From NCBI GenBank assembly GCA_013433145.1, contig CM024190.1:1426001-1490000 (forward strand): a stretch of 64,000 nt of DNA, given 5' to 3'. Source of the stretch: Ascaris suum (lineage: Eukaryota > Nematoda > Chromadorea > Rhabditida > Ascarididae). Below the pieces are notes generated by a model, which had not been told where the DNA came from, made no database searches, and was given only the letters and a program-made list of their open reading frames with translations. The position numbers and the translations under genes were made by a program. This document shows positions 49,574 to 64,000 of this stretch, piece after piece (position 1 is the stretch's first letter; each line of letters opens with the position of its first letter).

Positions 49574-49918
49574 TTGTCAGATTATGTGATAGATTTTACA
49601 ATGTTTTTAAGTATGCATAATTTCATTCTATATTGCTGCTTGACATTTGTAGATATGCCTTTATTATTTTTTTTGGTGCGTTATTCCCTTGGTGAGACTA
49701 TTTCAGAGCAAAATATCTCCTCGACATTAAAAACACTGTCTATGGATGTTGCCACGCACATATATGTGGGATCTTGCCGCAAAAGGACGCGGAAGAGAGG
49801 GGGAAGCAATTTTCAAAACTTGGAAGCAAATAAACGTTATGTGGAACGAATAAATGCTCTAAAGATCCATCTTAGTCAGCTGAAAGAAAAAATTTCACAG
49901 TATTCGTGCACTCAGTGA
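49574..49918 (+). CDS. Open frame ending in a basic cluster and heptad coiled coil, possible last exon
   Basis: The frame encodes 114 residues from the first ATG. The likely exon begins later, after an acceptor-like GACTATTTCAG (ending at 49706) or CATTTGTAG (ending at 49652). The carboxy-terminal half is distinctive: a basic cluster RKRTRKR (residues 69-75), then a heptad pattern with Ile93, Leu96, Leu100, Leu103, Ile107 and Tyr110 at a/d positions, ending in a stop. The layout is reminiscent of a bZIP, but the invariant Asn and Arg spacing of a true bZIP basic region is not present and the zipper is short. No named family. The first 40 residues are hydrophobic and look like translated T-rich intron. 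Confidence 0.3.
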   Translation: MSDYVIDFTMFLSMHNFILYCCLTFVDMPLLFFLVRYSLGETISEQNISSTLKTLSMDVATHIYVGSCRKRTRKRGGSNFQNLEANKRYVERINALKIHLSQLKEKISQYSCTQ

Positions 49919-50135
49919 TCTCAAATGGTTGGTAAAATTGATGCAAAAGAAAATGAAACACGAGTTTGGATGATATAATAAGAATGAACTGCAAGAATTA
50001 GTAATGTCCATATACTAACGAAGATACTTGGAAGCGTTAAATTCCCTCCTCGTATTCGCGAAGGGAGGAGGGAGTGTGGAAGCACTTATCTAGCGCCACG
50101 CTGTTCTCGTATCTTTAGGCCAGATACTGTTAACT
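49919..50135. other. No recognisable feature
   Basis: Includes a short purine-rich patch (GGGAGGAGGGAG near 50062). No gene. Confidence 0.5.
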
Positions 50136-50138
50136 AAC

Positions 50139-50189
50139 GTATGCGAAGCGAAATTCGCTCACTATAATGTATGCGAAGCAGAAATGCAC
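50139..50189. repeat. Short direct repeat, 30-bp period
   Basis: GTATGCGAAGC occurs at 50139-50149 and 50169-50179, each followed by a similar A/T-rich then CTC-containing segment, consistent with a diverged 30-bp tandem duplication. Confidence 0.7.
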
Positions 50190-51020
50190 CTCTCGAAGTC
50201 GTACTCATCGGCCACCTCATCGTGATCCCTCCTAGTCGAATTCGATAAGCTTTCCTTGCTAATCACTTAGAGGAGATTATATATTCCAAAGGCCTAATTA
50301 CTGTTAGCTGTTAATGCATGCAAAGTCAATAGAGTATAAACAGTGACTAAACGATCTGCGCTTTGGGCAAAGAGAAAGGGCCAGAAATCGAGGTAGCAAT
50401 TTTTGAGTAAATTTAATATTTTTTTAGATGACTACAAATGATAACACCTGAGCAGCATTCATTTCTAAGGCTGTTTACTCATCAGTATGTTAAGATCTTC
50501 CAGAATTTGTTTTCCAGCTTTCTCCAAGTAGTTATCATTGCATTCCCCTCAGGCGCTTTTTCGCTATCGTTAAATTCAGCCGCAAAAACAAGTGTCATGC
50601 AATTCGATGAAATGATGCTTCTATACGTCATAATAACTTAATAATTTTCCACTCTTCAATGAATCTCGCCGGTAAGAGGCAATATCTCCTACATCAACAG
50701 CACCACGAAGCGTAGTATCCCTCTTCTCATCATCCATCATGCTGCATATGAAAATGACTCCGTTTCATTAAAAACATTGTCGTTTTGTGTTCTGTCTTGC
50801 TGAAATTTTGTATGGCGAAAAAAACAGCTCCCATTCAATCATCTCAATTGTCATCAAAAATATAAGCAACATTATAAAAGTTGTTTCTCTTTTTTTACGA
50901 TTTGAGCAGTGTAAGCCTCAGTGCATATCGTACAGACAGCGAAATAATGATCAGGCCACCCAACGCGCTTTAGTGCGTAGGTGGACAACATCCTAACCTC
51001 CCAGATAGTAAGCTGTACCG
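50190..51020. other. No recognisable gene
   Basis: Short frames at 50438-50641 and 50787-50996 (plus) have no domain. AT-rich. Confidence 0.5.
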
Positions 51021-51070
51021 TATGAACACTACAGTAAAGAGTCTCTATGAACACTATAATAAAGATTCTC
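51021..51070. repeat. 25-bp tandem duplication
   Basis: Two adjacent 25-base units start with TATGAACACTA (51021-51045 and 51046-51070) and match at 22 of 25 positions by my alignment. Confidence 0.92.
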
Positions 51071-54000
51071 TAATTAAGCAAGAATATTATTTGCTTTAAT
51101 CAATTCCAACGTTTGTATTGATTGTGCTCGCGTCTAAAATCTGCAACTTTTCAACTGCTGAGCGTAACCTAAGTGTTTAAGTACAAATTTAATTTAATTC
51201 AACTTTTTTGTGCTCAACGTTTAATTTTGATTATACTAATTTAACTGCATCATCATTAGTGAAATTCGAATTTTACTATCGGAAATAGTTTAGCATATTT
51301 CTTGAAAAAAAAAATCAAAGCATTTATAAGCATACTTGGATAATAATCGTAAAAATGAATGCTATATGAAATAAAAAAAGAATTTTGTAGAGGAGTTAAA
51401 TGAATGCTATTTGCACATATAGAGAAGTAAAATAAACACCTACTAACATCCAAAGAAGAGAAAGAGCTTTTGATAACCACATAAGCAAGAAAATGATTAT
51501 AGATAGCAAACAAAATGAATAGTGTTACCGCATTAAAAAGAAAACGTGCACAATTGTATGCATTCATGAGAATCTCAAAGTTGAAACTGTCCTCCAATAG
51601 CACTAATAGCAGTTCCATTGACGAGAAATAGAAAAATCTGCTTCTAGCAAGCAATTCTTAACCTTATTAATTGGTGAACTTAGAACGCTTTGAATTTTAG
51701 TGCTTAGAAGGAAGAGGAAAATTGCTTACATCTCGAAAAATTGCACCCAAGATTGAAGAAATTTTATTTCTCAAGTGATATTAAATAAGTCGATGTGATA
51801 TTTGCTGTGTTAAGCAACCACCATATTCTATCGTGGATAAACAATTAACTTCTCAACTCATCGAAAATCTCTGAGATCACATCGTCGCTGCGAATTTAAA
51901 CTTTCAAATGGACTAAGTACTGATTAGATATCATAAAGCATTTATACATCAATGCATAAAACACATAAAAGGTTTTCGTATCTTAAAGATCATAAAACAA
52001 TAAAATCCAACGAGAAAAAGTCACCATAAATATCGTTATATGTGATACATGATTCTTTCGCTCATTTGCCTGAATGAATGAAGAGTTATTGCAATATCCA
52101 ACTTATGAATGTGCTAGGTTCATGCTCATGTTCATAAGTTTAGAGTGTAAGAAGTTTGAAATATGTTCTATCTACGTACTCAACAAACAAAGCCTATTTG
52201 TGATATGCCCAAAGCAATATCTCTCCGCAATATATCAATGCATAATCCACTCGAGCATCAACTGAAGAGACGATCGTTTTGCATTTAGCGTTTCCTCAAG
52301 TGAACGGCAATCGTGACAAACGGACAGGATACGGTCGAATAGAGCCGCTATGGACGCATAGATTCGACAACAAAGTGCGATTCTCAGAGCAAAAATTTGT
52401 CGAAGTTTACAAATACAATCGCTAATGCAGCTCAAATTGCATTCTTTTTCTTCTTGAAGCTACTGTAAAACTATGAAAGGTGCTCTCCACTAGTCGTTCG
52501 CAAGTAAAAAATGTTCGTGAATTAGGTCATGGCTCACAAATGAAGCACTTGTTGAAACTAGAGCTGCGGGGAGAAAGCGTTCTGTCTTAGTGTGGCTGGC
52601 TTTCCTTCGAGCGAAATACCTCCGTATGCAATTTCTTAAGCTAAAACAATCGCAATGGACGGCATTCTTGGTTTCTTTCGTTCACACAAGTGGCGAGTTT
52701 CCGTTTGAATATCTAAGGTCTGACAATACACCACTATCTTGTGGCTTCTTGAACCGACATCGGCCATCTTAGCAGTGCCACTACACCGCATACTTCGTAT
52801 GAATCATGCTCACGATAAACTGCTGCAGATGAGTTGCAATTTCCCAAACGAATTGCTGTTTTATTACCGTATATAAATGAAAAACAGCTACTAACGGAAT
52901 TGTGAGGATTGATCCAGAAGCTTTATTGAGCGGATATTTACTCAAGTTTTAATTTTTAGAAGTTCCAGCATATTTCTCAGATGGAATACACTCTAATAGC
53001 ACCATCACTATAAATCATGAAATTACATTCATTGTTTAAAAGTAATCTTATCGCATTTACCGAAGTTTTCAAATGGGCCGAAAATCATATGAACTGAATA
53101 AGGCTACTAGATCTTGTGGCTGATATTGTGAAAGTTGATTTATTGGGAAAGAGAGGAAGAAGTCACGTGAAAGATGCTTTCATAAGAAGCTCACTTCCGC
53201 TACCGCGGGATTTATGTATTGGTATTGAACAGCTCGCCTTCCATACCGTTATAGCATAAACATTACAACGGGTTGCGCGGGTAGTAATAACGTTCACCGT
53301 ATTACTTTCAGTGGAGAAAATTCGATCTATCCTTTTTGAGTGTTTTTATATTTTATTGATTCCAATTCTGTCTTCTATTTGTATAATTACTCGGGATGTG
53401 ATGAACGAGATCGAAGGAAGAAATATTTATTTCACATCACCTGCAGCAAATTGTAGGCAAAGGAAATTAAACTCATCGAGGTGTGGGACCCTCAGCTGAA
53501 GGTAACAAGGTATTTCTAAAGATCTACCGTAAAGCAATACAACGTACAGCTAGCGATTGTGAACTCCAAAGCAACCATTTGAACCTAGCAATCTAATGAG
53601 TTTGCGCAATTCACATAGAAGCGATATGCTGTCGGGACCAGACCCGCCGAATGTTTATCAACACTTATGGCTAAAAACTCTACTGCCGGCTCAATACTTT
53701 CACTCTGTCAAAAGTATACTTCAATATTTGACATGCGGTACTATTTTTTGAATATTTTACCTTTCACCATAAATGGTACCACTTGTTGAATTCTCCATAA
53801 TATTGAATTTACCTTCACTCATCCAAATCCATGTTCAATTACCACGGATTGCCTGGCAACTAAAACCACGGACATTTGTAAATTTACATTCCCAAAATTA
53901 TTATAGGTGCCCCCCCCAATCCATCAGCATGTGCGTCTGCCTGCTGTTTGCCTGTCTGTCTGAGTTTCAGCTCCGGGGAAGGAATGAGGGGACATTGGAT

Positions 54001-56380
54001 CTAGAGTTATGAAATCCAGTGGGTATAATATTCGTCATGGGATGACCACCATTTTCTAGGTTAATCTATCATTTTGGAAAAGAGTTGCGATCATTAAAAG
54101 GCACTGAAAATTGACATTTATTTCACACTCGAACGAGTTTCAAAAACGATTCTTTTTGCAGAAAACTTGTACGAATACTCCCAGCAAATGAGATGTGAAT
54201 ACGTTATTCCGCATTTTTTTTTTAAATTATTAGTTTCTAAATTATGAAACCGGTTGGTCAAGTGAGCAAAATGCAAAAACACGTATCGTCTTAGCTTCTT
54301 TGGCATACTTCGACACCTGTTTCTCGAACACCGCCTTCGCTCATCTCAAGTCGTTTCAAATATCTCACATTGATTTGGAATCGTTTAAAATTTTCTATCT
54401 TTTGTGAGATACATTGGAGATACTTATATGAGGTGTGGAAGAGATTAGATTGATGAGCGAGAGGGAAGGAGTGGTGGAGAAGGGTGGCGTAATTAGGTTC
54501 TATGAAGTTCACTTATTTCTTTCCCGAAAATGCAATTCTTTTACAACTATCATGGGAGAGGATAATGCATTATACCATAAAGGTGAATGCATAATAAGCC
54601 TGTTATTTACAGTCTCTTGTTTATTCCGCTTTCACGATCATCGAATCTAAACGCTAAACGTTGAAGCATTTAAAAGAAACATACTAATGCGTATAAAAAA
54701 TTACAATAAAGAAGCTAACAACTAAGCACTACCTAAAACAATGAACTAACTCTCAATAGAATGGTGCTAAGTCGGCTTGGAAACTAAAAATGCGGCACGA
54801 CAGTTTGCGATTCCGTATTCCCTTCACGAAGAGTGCACTGAGGGTATCGATTGAAAACTGAGAAAAAAACATTAGAGAGAAATTCAGCGCTCTTCACCGA
54901 TCACTTCATCGCACAAAATCCTTGGTCCGTATCGCAAATTTATTATAATATTATTTATATGATTCACTTACATCAACGTACTGACGACTTATGAATACTT
55001 GATAGAGAAGGTATGGTTGTTGCTGCCTATAATGAGCATTAGAGAGTTTGCAGAAGAAAACTCGAAATTTTGAGGAAGAACGGTTGCAAATGTATTTATC
55101 ACTCACATGTCAATCAGCACCGGAAGGAGCCGGATGTTAAAATTAAGCCGTTTCTCCTGGATCGGCGTAGGAAAATATTTTTCGGGTTACTGTGCAATTT
55201 CTGCAGAAATTTGTATCTTTTCGACTGACAAATATATGAAGCTTACAATGACTATAAGAATTTTTCTCTTTTATCAGTAACGTCTCGCTTATTTCCCTGA
55301 AACTCTAATTCTTCATTCTTGCTGGACTATTCTTCCTCTAAATGAGAAAAAACACGAAGCGATAAATGACACTGACAGTAATAATAAAATGAAATCGCTT
55401 TGAATATTTTTAGTGAAGAAAAGCTGACAGAAATTCCGCTGCAACCCAGGATTTTTTCCTGCCAAGTCATCTATACAGAAAGGACGATCAGAGCCATGAC
55501 ATCAGTATTTGAACCACTGAAAAAAAATTAGCATAAAAAGTCCTCAGCCAGTTAGCGTAGAATAATGAACTTCAGCAGTTCATTATAAAGGCCAAAAAAT
55601 AGCATATATAACGGCAAGATGTCGGATGATTGCAGAAAGGTTTCTGAAAGTGGTGCTAAAGAATAAAATTCTTTAAGCACGAAATGCAACTCTGCAATAG
55701 ACGTATCTATTGCCACCATGTTATTCTGTAACGTTAGTAATAAACTACTTCGTAGCACTTTCCATTTACCGTCAAAGTCAACATGACTTCATCTATGCGA
55801 GAATCTCATATCACTTCAGCCGGCCGAGTAGAAGGACTAGGAAACCCATATCATTAGGGAAACTTTTCTTGAATACAGAGAAGAGAAATTATATCTTCCA
55901 TAGATCCACGTTACCTATCAGGTATTAACAGAGCGTCGAGTTGAATACTTAAGTACATTAGTACCTCGAACAATTGGCTTAGCAACCGATGAGCCACCAG
56001 CAGAGGCGAACATCTGATAAAATATGCCGATAAAGATTGCTGAGGACTGATTCATTCACATATGAGGAAGGTTGCTAAAACGAATCAAACAACTGCTTCG
56101 GGTCAATAAGCGGCCACAGATTAGAGGTAGTCAATAGTTCGTTGAAGCTCATATTTCAGACGCGTAGTTATAGCAGAACTACTGAACTCATTAACTAGGT
56201 AAGCGAATGTATCAAAATATTGTGGCAACAAACTTGAATAATGAAATTATTAGATCAGTAGAAACCGTAAATCAAAATTGTCACTGGAATCAATTTTAGA
56301 GGATAATCGAAGAAAAAAAAAAGCTAGTTGAAGCGGATTGGTAGGTTAGTGGACACAGTAATGGACTATTTGCTAACAAC
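51071..56380. other. AT-rich desert
   Basis: About 5.3 kb without a recognisable gene. The longest frame, 51256-51654 (minus, 132 codons), is very hydrophobic and aromatic. Frames of this length are expected by chance about once in a window of this size and composition, so I leave it uncalled. Plus-strand frames at 53773-54012 and 54435-54650 and the minus-strand frame at 54291-54512 have no domain. Confidence 0.5.
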
Positions 56381-56384
56381 TTAG

Positions 56385-56584
56385 TGTTGATGTGGTCGAA
56401 AGGAAAGAACGTCAGTGTAGGATCCCACGAAACGTATAGCGCCGAAACACAGCTGAACATAAAACCAAAGGAACGCGTTAATAAAAGTGAGGCGAAGACG
56501 AGCGGGCAGGCACCACTTTTCGATGTGTCTGCGTTCGTTCGTTACGCACAAAGAAGCGCAGTGCATTCGGTGAGCAGGGACTAA
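56385..56584 (+). CDS. Open frame with plausible splice borders, possible exon, unknown
   Basis: A frame of 66 codons with balanced, hydrophilic composition (KGKNVSVGSHETYS, then KPKERVNKSEAK, then DVSAFVRYAQRSAV) in a segment visibly GC-richer than its flanks. A possible acceptor (ACAACTTAG, ending near 56382) precedes it. A good donor match (TTCG followed by GTGAGC) lies near 56568-56575, before the in-frame stop at 56584. No family recognised and no partner exon found. Confidence 0.22.
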
Positions 56585-56737
56585 GAGGTACCTAAACGGC
56601 TCCCTCCAACCCCGTTACAGGAAAAAAAAGAAAAAAATTGACCGAAATGACGCAGCACATTCAAGAATAGAAATGAGTAAATGGTGAACAGGTTGGAAAG
56701 AAATGTGCTTTTTGCTGTTTACCGCATGCACCATCTG

Positions 56738-58350
<1,613 letters not shown>

Positions 58351-58352
58351 AA

Positions 58353-58670
58353 ATGCCTACGTGGCTGTTCATGAACGAAGGCGAATCTATGACCACTTAT
58401 GTGAGAAGTACCACCAAAGACTTCAACCGAGTGCGAGAAATACACATCATTACGTATTGTGCACAGGTGCACGCCAGTATTATTCTAGTTGATTTATTTC
58501 CCATCTCTTCGACGTCTTCGATGATTTTTTTCCAACAAGACGGCGCAAATGTCAAAGAGGAAATCCTTACACTCCACGAACACTTCAGACATTGAATTGA
58601 AACTAGCGTTTTCATTCATCATAAACGCCCATAGCAGTAAAGTTAACTGAATGTTGTATGAGACGCGCAA
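58353..58670 (+). pseudogene. Possible mariner-type transposase scrap
   Basis: The plus-strand frame 58353-58595 ends with IFFQQDGANVKEEILTLHEH. This matches the Tc1/mariner block around the second catalytic Asp (FQQDGAPxHxAK...W...), with Asp encoded at 58539-58541. About 33 codons later, one frame over, HSSKVN-stop-MLY (58630-58659) loosely resembles the family SPDLNPxDY block. The amino-terminal half and the first catalytic Asp are not recognisable. A stop, a frame change and poor conservation mean it is non-functional if real. It could be chance: the call rests on about eight residues. Confidence 0.3.
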
Positions 58671-58679
58671 AATTTCCGA

Positions 58680-61600
58680 TTGATCTTCTCGCGTTTTTGG
58701 AGCAACAACGCCATCGGTACCGTCACCCACCCGCCCCAGCAGAAAATCCCTCCTCCCTTTGTTGCAATGGGTCGCATATCTCCCAAAGAAATCCCTATAA
58801 AAGCGAAACGTGAATACATAATATGTTACCTTTCGAACAAAGTTTCATCAAAAAACGCGGGATACCAAGGTAAAGTAGAGTAGAGTACAGTTTAATTGTA
58901 GAGATGCTAAGAATCGCATAATCATTGTTATTTGTCGGAAGTAATGAATAGAGCACAATCGTCAACACAATACATACACGTACTATTTGACGTTGTAAGA
59001 CACAAATATAGTAAATGAAAAAAAAATGTAACAAATATACCAGTATAAAATCATGCAGTATATTTACGAATTAATGCAATATTTTTGATAGATTTCATTC
59101 TAATATTTTCAAAACTATTTACACATTAAAGTTCAACAGATTTGACGAGTACATTCATCTCATCTTCAACGCTTAAGAATGCCAAAGAAAGCTATAGTAA
59201 AGTGGTGAGTAAAACATTTCAAGGAGTAGAGATTAATGCGCATGGAATTTGCCACTCATTATTGGTATCTATGAAGCAGAAAACTAATGAAATTGACACA
59301 ATGAGAGTCGAAAATATCTTTCATCTAATATAAATTTACTTAGAATTTTTATCTATACTTTTATCCAGAAACAATTATCCAAGATTTCAATTGCTGGCTA
59401 CGTAAATATTTAGCACAAACAATGCACTGTATTTATTTCTATAGTTGAAATTAACTTATTGTTGGCCTGATATATTGGCTCACATCGTATATAACGACCA
59501 CTTTGCTTTATTATACGTCAATATGCTCGACTCATCAGCAAAACAATCTGAAAATTGCATGAGCGTAGTAGCATCGGATATTTTCTATGATGTTTATGGC
59601 ACACGATTGCTCAAATGAATATTTTACAATGGCCAAATTTTCGTTACTATAACAATACAAGGTGACCGATATGAAGTACACGGTCATATGAGATGCCATT
59701 GAGTGAATGAGTGGTGCTAAAAAAAAGTGATTTCCTTTTTTTTTCTTATAAAACAACAATACTCGTGTCAGATTTTGTTGTCTGTGGTCATTACAAAAGA
59801 TGACGACGATGAAGACTATTAGATTTTTTTTTAGCATAGGAATTAAATTTTCGCTATTGATTACAATCATCAACTATATGACTTGAACGTACCTCAAAAG
59901 CACTTTATCGTGGTGAATTGTATTGCACATATCGAATTTCTCCATTCAATTGAGAACACACTTGCAGACATACAAACAAAATTACAACGTACACAGACAA
60001 ATCACGTCTATCGTATGCGTGTAATTGTCAACGTTCATAACGGGTATTATCTCTACACTATGGGAAAAATGAAACTAAATGTAAAGAGGCCGATAAAAAG
60101 TACTAGAGGAATTATGCGCGTCAAGAAATGAAAAAAAAAAAATTCGGCGGACTCATATCTAGAATTTTTAAGGAAGGAAATTACCAAAAAAAAGGTAAAC
60201 TTTTGAAAGCGAATTTCATAACCTGCCTGAACATTTCGCCTGCAAAAAAGTGTCTCTTCAAGATGTGATTTTTTTTTTCAACTTATAGACGCATTCCTAT
60301 AGTATTGCTCGACAAAAGTACTGCTCGATAAATATACCCAACAATGATTAGAAACTGTTGTAAACCATCAAAAGAATGTCTTTCTAGGATTAAGGATGCG
60401 AAATGCATATTCGATAAAGGAGACATGAGGCGGTTATGTAGGCAAATGAGCGCGTAAGGCTGCACATTAAATCTACAAGTTCACTCATCCCTCAATATCA
60501 ACTCGAAACAAAATATTTTCATTTGAGTGCGTCATCATTTAGCTTCTAGCACAATCATTTCATATCCTATGCGTTGTTATATACCTTTCTTGATAATAAA
60601 AAAGGGCGAAAACATGTAAAATTGAGTAAAGTTATACATATCCGACACCGTAGCTTATGCGTATGGAAAATTTTCTCATGAATGACACATAAATGGCTAT
60701 CATATGTATCTTTCGTGCGTAAAATATTATGCATGAGCTTCTTTGATTAGCATAAATGTGACGTATACTTGATATTTCTAGTCGAAGGGTTTCTTAAGAG
60801 AAGTTGTCTTATATTCAAAAATAATGAGATAGCAATTTATAATTTTCATGTGCATTATATTTTTCTTCTCTTATCCTAGCTATTATAATCTAAATAAAAT
60901 TCACTCATTTCAACTTCAGTCTATTTCCCTCCCCCCTCCACCCCCCACCAAAAAAAAAAAAATTTTCCCTTCACACAGAGACTAAGAATTGAAAAAAGTT
61001 TAACATTAAATTGTGTTGAATTTCAACAATATCCAAACTTGTAAAGTTTATTAGGTAAACAATTGATACATTGTAAAAAGTGATGAGATAAATGAACGTA
61101 GATGTACGGTGAATGAACGCCTCTTTCGAACGCATATGGCTTCCTTTATGCTTCGATAATGTGTGCGTGCCATTTATGAGCAAATGCAACAGATGCTGAA
61201 CAGCCGCTAAATTGCCCTCAAAATTATGCACTGAGATTCAACTATTCCAAGCTGACCTCATTTTTCAACGCTCTAGGCGACACTCTAATTTGTTTTGAAC
61301 ATTTACCAATTACCAGTATTGAGTAAACTTGTTTTTGCTTGCACTTACTGGCCGTCATCATTGCATTATCATTGGATTCATCTGCAAATGCCATTATTAA
61401 AACTTTCGGCTTTGTTATCAATATGAACTATGAAACAATTTATTCCGGAAGTGACGCTCCTATCTGGCTGTCTCCATTGACAAGTTTACCCACAACCGGG
61501 GCAATTCGCTAATTATATTGTGATGGACATTGAGTCCTCAAAACCAGTGGTTTGTTACGAGCTATATGATATTCTCGGATACGTTACGACACTTCAAACG

Positions 61601-61680
61601 ATGAAAATCGTCGCTCCCTAATTGTTGTGACGAGAAACGAATATTTAATGAAATATTGCTAGAAAATGACACTGTTAAAG
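58680..61680. other. No recognisable gene
   Basis: AT-rich. Frames at 58795-59034 and 59535-59873 (minus) and 59142-59333 and 59883-60131 (plus) have no domain. A C-rich to A13 patch lies at 60925-60962. Confidence 0.5.
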
Positions 61681-61686
61681 GTGCTG

Positions 61687-61710
61687 TGTTGAAATACGTA
61701 TATTTCAACA
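61687..61710. repeat. Short inverted repeat, 10-bp arms, 4-base loop
   Basis: TGTTGAAATA (61687-61696) and its complement TATTTCAACA (61701-61710) flank CGTA. It can form a tight hairpin. The neighbouring bases extend the symmetry imperfectly (GCTG outside both arms, with a two-base bulge on the left). Confidence 0.85.
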
Positions 61711-61714
61711 GCGG

Positions 61715-62985
61715 ATGCAACAATGACAATTTTTTCGCACCATAGAGAGCATTAAATAGTTTTTTCCACATCATCGATAATCTAAAACGTGCTATGGTAC
61801 ATAATGATTTTCTATCAAAAAAAAACGTCTGCAAGGTCTAGGCTAGGGTGTTTTTTGAATGGTCGAAGCGGACTGCCAATGAGTTACGAGAATCACAGAG
61901 ATGGACTGCAACGTTGGAAATACAAACGCTAATCGCAAACCACATCAAGGTGAAGCGTGCATTGTGCCCAATTTCGGTGATTTCCTATAACGCATCATCA
62001 TCTAATTGCATGAATGTGCAAACGATAGAGAAAACATATTTAACAATGAGTAAATTTTTATAGCAAATTAAATTTAAATGCATTAAGTATAATGTATCAA
62101 TATGTATTTATGTTTGTAATATTTTACACCGAATCGAATATTCCCAAAATTAGTGTCCCCTCGAATCGGACTAAAATCCAACTATATGAGAAAATTTTCC
62201 AAGATAGAACTGAAAAAAAAAAAACGAATGTCTGTTTTTTGGATACTTATAGCTTTCGAAGCAAATATCTTTTCAGCAATAAGAGTTTCAACGTTAAAGA
62301 AAGAGCGATTCATACGTTCTTTAATAAGCGTACATTACACTTCTTGTTTATTGCTCTTCGAAGAATTTCATGCGATAGAAACGTGCAACTTCATAAACGT
62401 TTTTATCAGAAAGCCGCACTGAAAGTTGCAATTGTATTTTTGCATCGATAATAATTCACAGAGACGAAATTTTTTGCAGAATGAGTGCATCATTATCAAT
62501 ATACTTTGCAATTTTCAGCAATTTTATGTTGTTCATCCACTCGGAAAAACGATCGCCTCTTTACGGCTGAAAGTCCACCTCAATAATAACCTAATCCTTT
62601 TCATCAAAGATTGTTTCCAATGTGCTAAGCATTAAGAGCAATGTCATCAAATAGATTGATAATATTAGTCTCATTCCTAGGGTGTGATGAAATTTACACT
62701 CAAAATGTTTAACTTTTTCGTACATTATCTATCTGGCTCCAGCAGGTGTGAAAAATACAAATTCTTGTCGGCAGTTGATGGAACCTTTTCTGAGAATACA
62801 CCAAATACTTTTAAAGATTCGAACGAAATTAAGACCGTATGAATGAGCACCAATAAAGATGATTAGAGCATGAATCAAAATATTGAAAAGTCGGAAATTT
62901 CATGCCTAGAGCCGTTAATAAAGTTTAGGCGGCGAACTATTCGCTTTTAGTGATTATACTCATTTGCAAATGATCGTCATTTTCC
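61715..62985. other. No recognisable gene
   Basis: Plus-strand frames 61848-62063 (71 codons, polar) and 62092-62451 (119 codons, Lys/Phe-rich) lie in different frames and show no domain. The second is near the length expected by chance. The rest is AT-rich. Confidence 0.5.
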
Positions 62986-62990
62986 GAAGT

Positions 62991-63009
62991 GGGGGGGGGG
63001 GGGGGGGGG
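62991..63009. repeat. G19 homopolymer
   Basis: Uninterrupted run of 19 guanines, closed by CAATACC. Confidence 0.97.

Positions 63010-64000
<991 letters not shown>

Noticed and set aside
51256..51654. 132-codon hydrophobic minus-strand frame, considered as a chemoreceptor fragment
   Set aside because: No conserved receptor residues. Hydrophobicity follows from T-rich DNA, and a frame of this length is expected about once by chance here.

Overview
The window looks like non-coding DNA from a eukaryotic, probably metazoan, nuclear genome. It is AT-rich (roughly mid-30s % G+C by eye). It has no operon-like packing, and the longest ATG-initiated open frame is only 155 codons. It is full of long homopolymers, pure (AT)n arrays and decayed transposable elements. 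A nematode fits best: an animal-type non-LTR retrotransposon, a Tc1/mariner-type transposase and frequent long G/C homopolymers. None of these is diagnostic, so the nematode assignment is tentative. I found no convincing protein-coding gene, tRNA, rRNA, spliced-leader RNA, CRISPR array or operon. The window is most simply read as an intergenic desert or the inside of very long introns.

Layout. About 1-9.1 kb holds the recognisable mobile-element debris, all on the minus strand: a broken Tc1/mariner-type transposase (about 1265-1930), a broken non-LTR reverse-transcriptase core (about 2740-3425) and the carboxy-terminal part of a second non-LTR element (about 8330-8960). A possible scrap of another mariner-like transposase lies on the plus strand near 58.4-58.7 kb. 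About 9.3-31 kb is mostly featureless, broken by C/G tracts (about 16.0, 19.95 and 25.3 kb), a (GA)23 array (26.3 kb), an alternating purine-pyrimidine stretch (19.8 kb), GC-richer islands (22.3-22.7, 23.9-24.6 and 28.2-28.7 kb) and several medium open frames. About 31.8-63.8 kb contains four pure (AT)n arrays of 100-159 bp, more G tracts (32.4 and 63.0 kb), a near-perfect 28-bp palindrome (41.33 kb) and several small tandem duplications.

The candidate coding pieces listed (for example 6162-6629, 22418-22669, 49574-49918 and 56385-56584) are open frames with somewhat protein-like composition or plausible splice signals. None matches a family I can name, and all have low confidence. The best-supported calls are the transposon remnants and the simple repeats. 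I see no evidence of a novel coordinated gene system. The most unusual properties are the density of guanine/cytosine homopolymers and long pure AT arrays, and the palindrome at 41333-41360.
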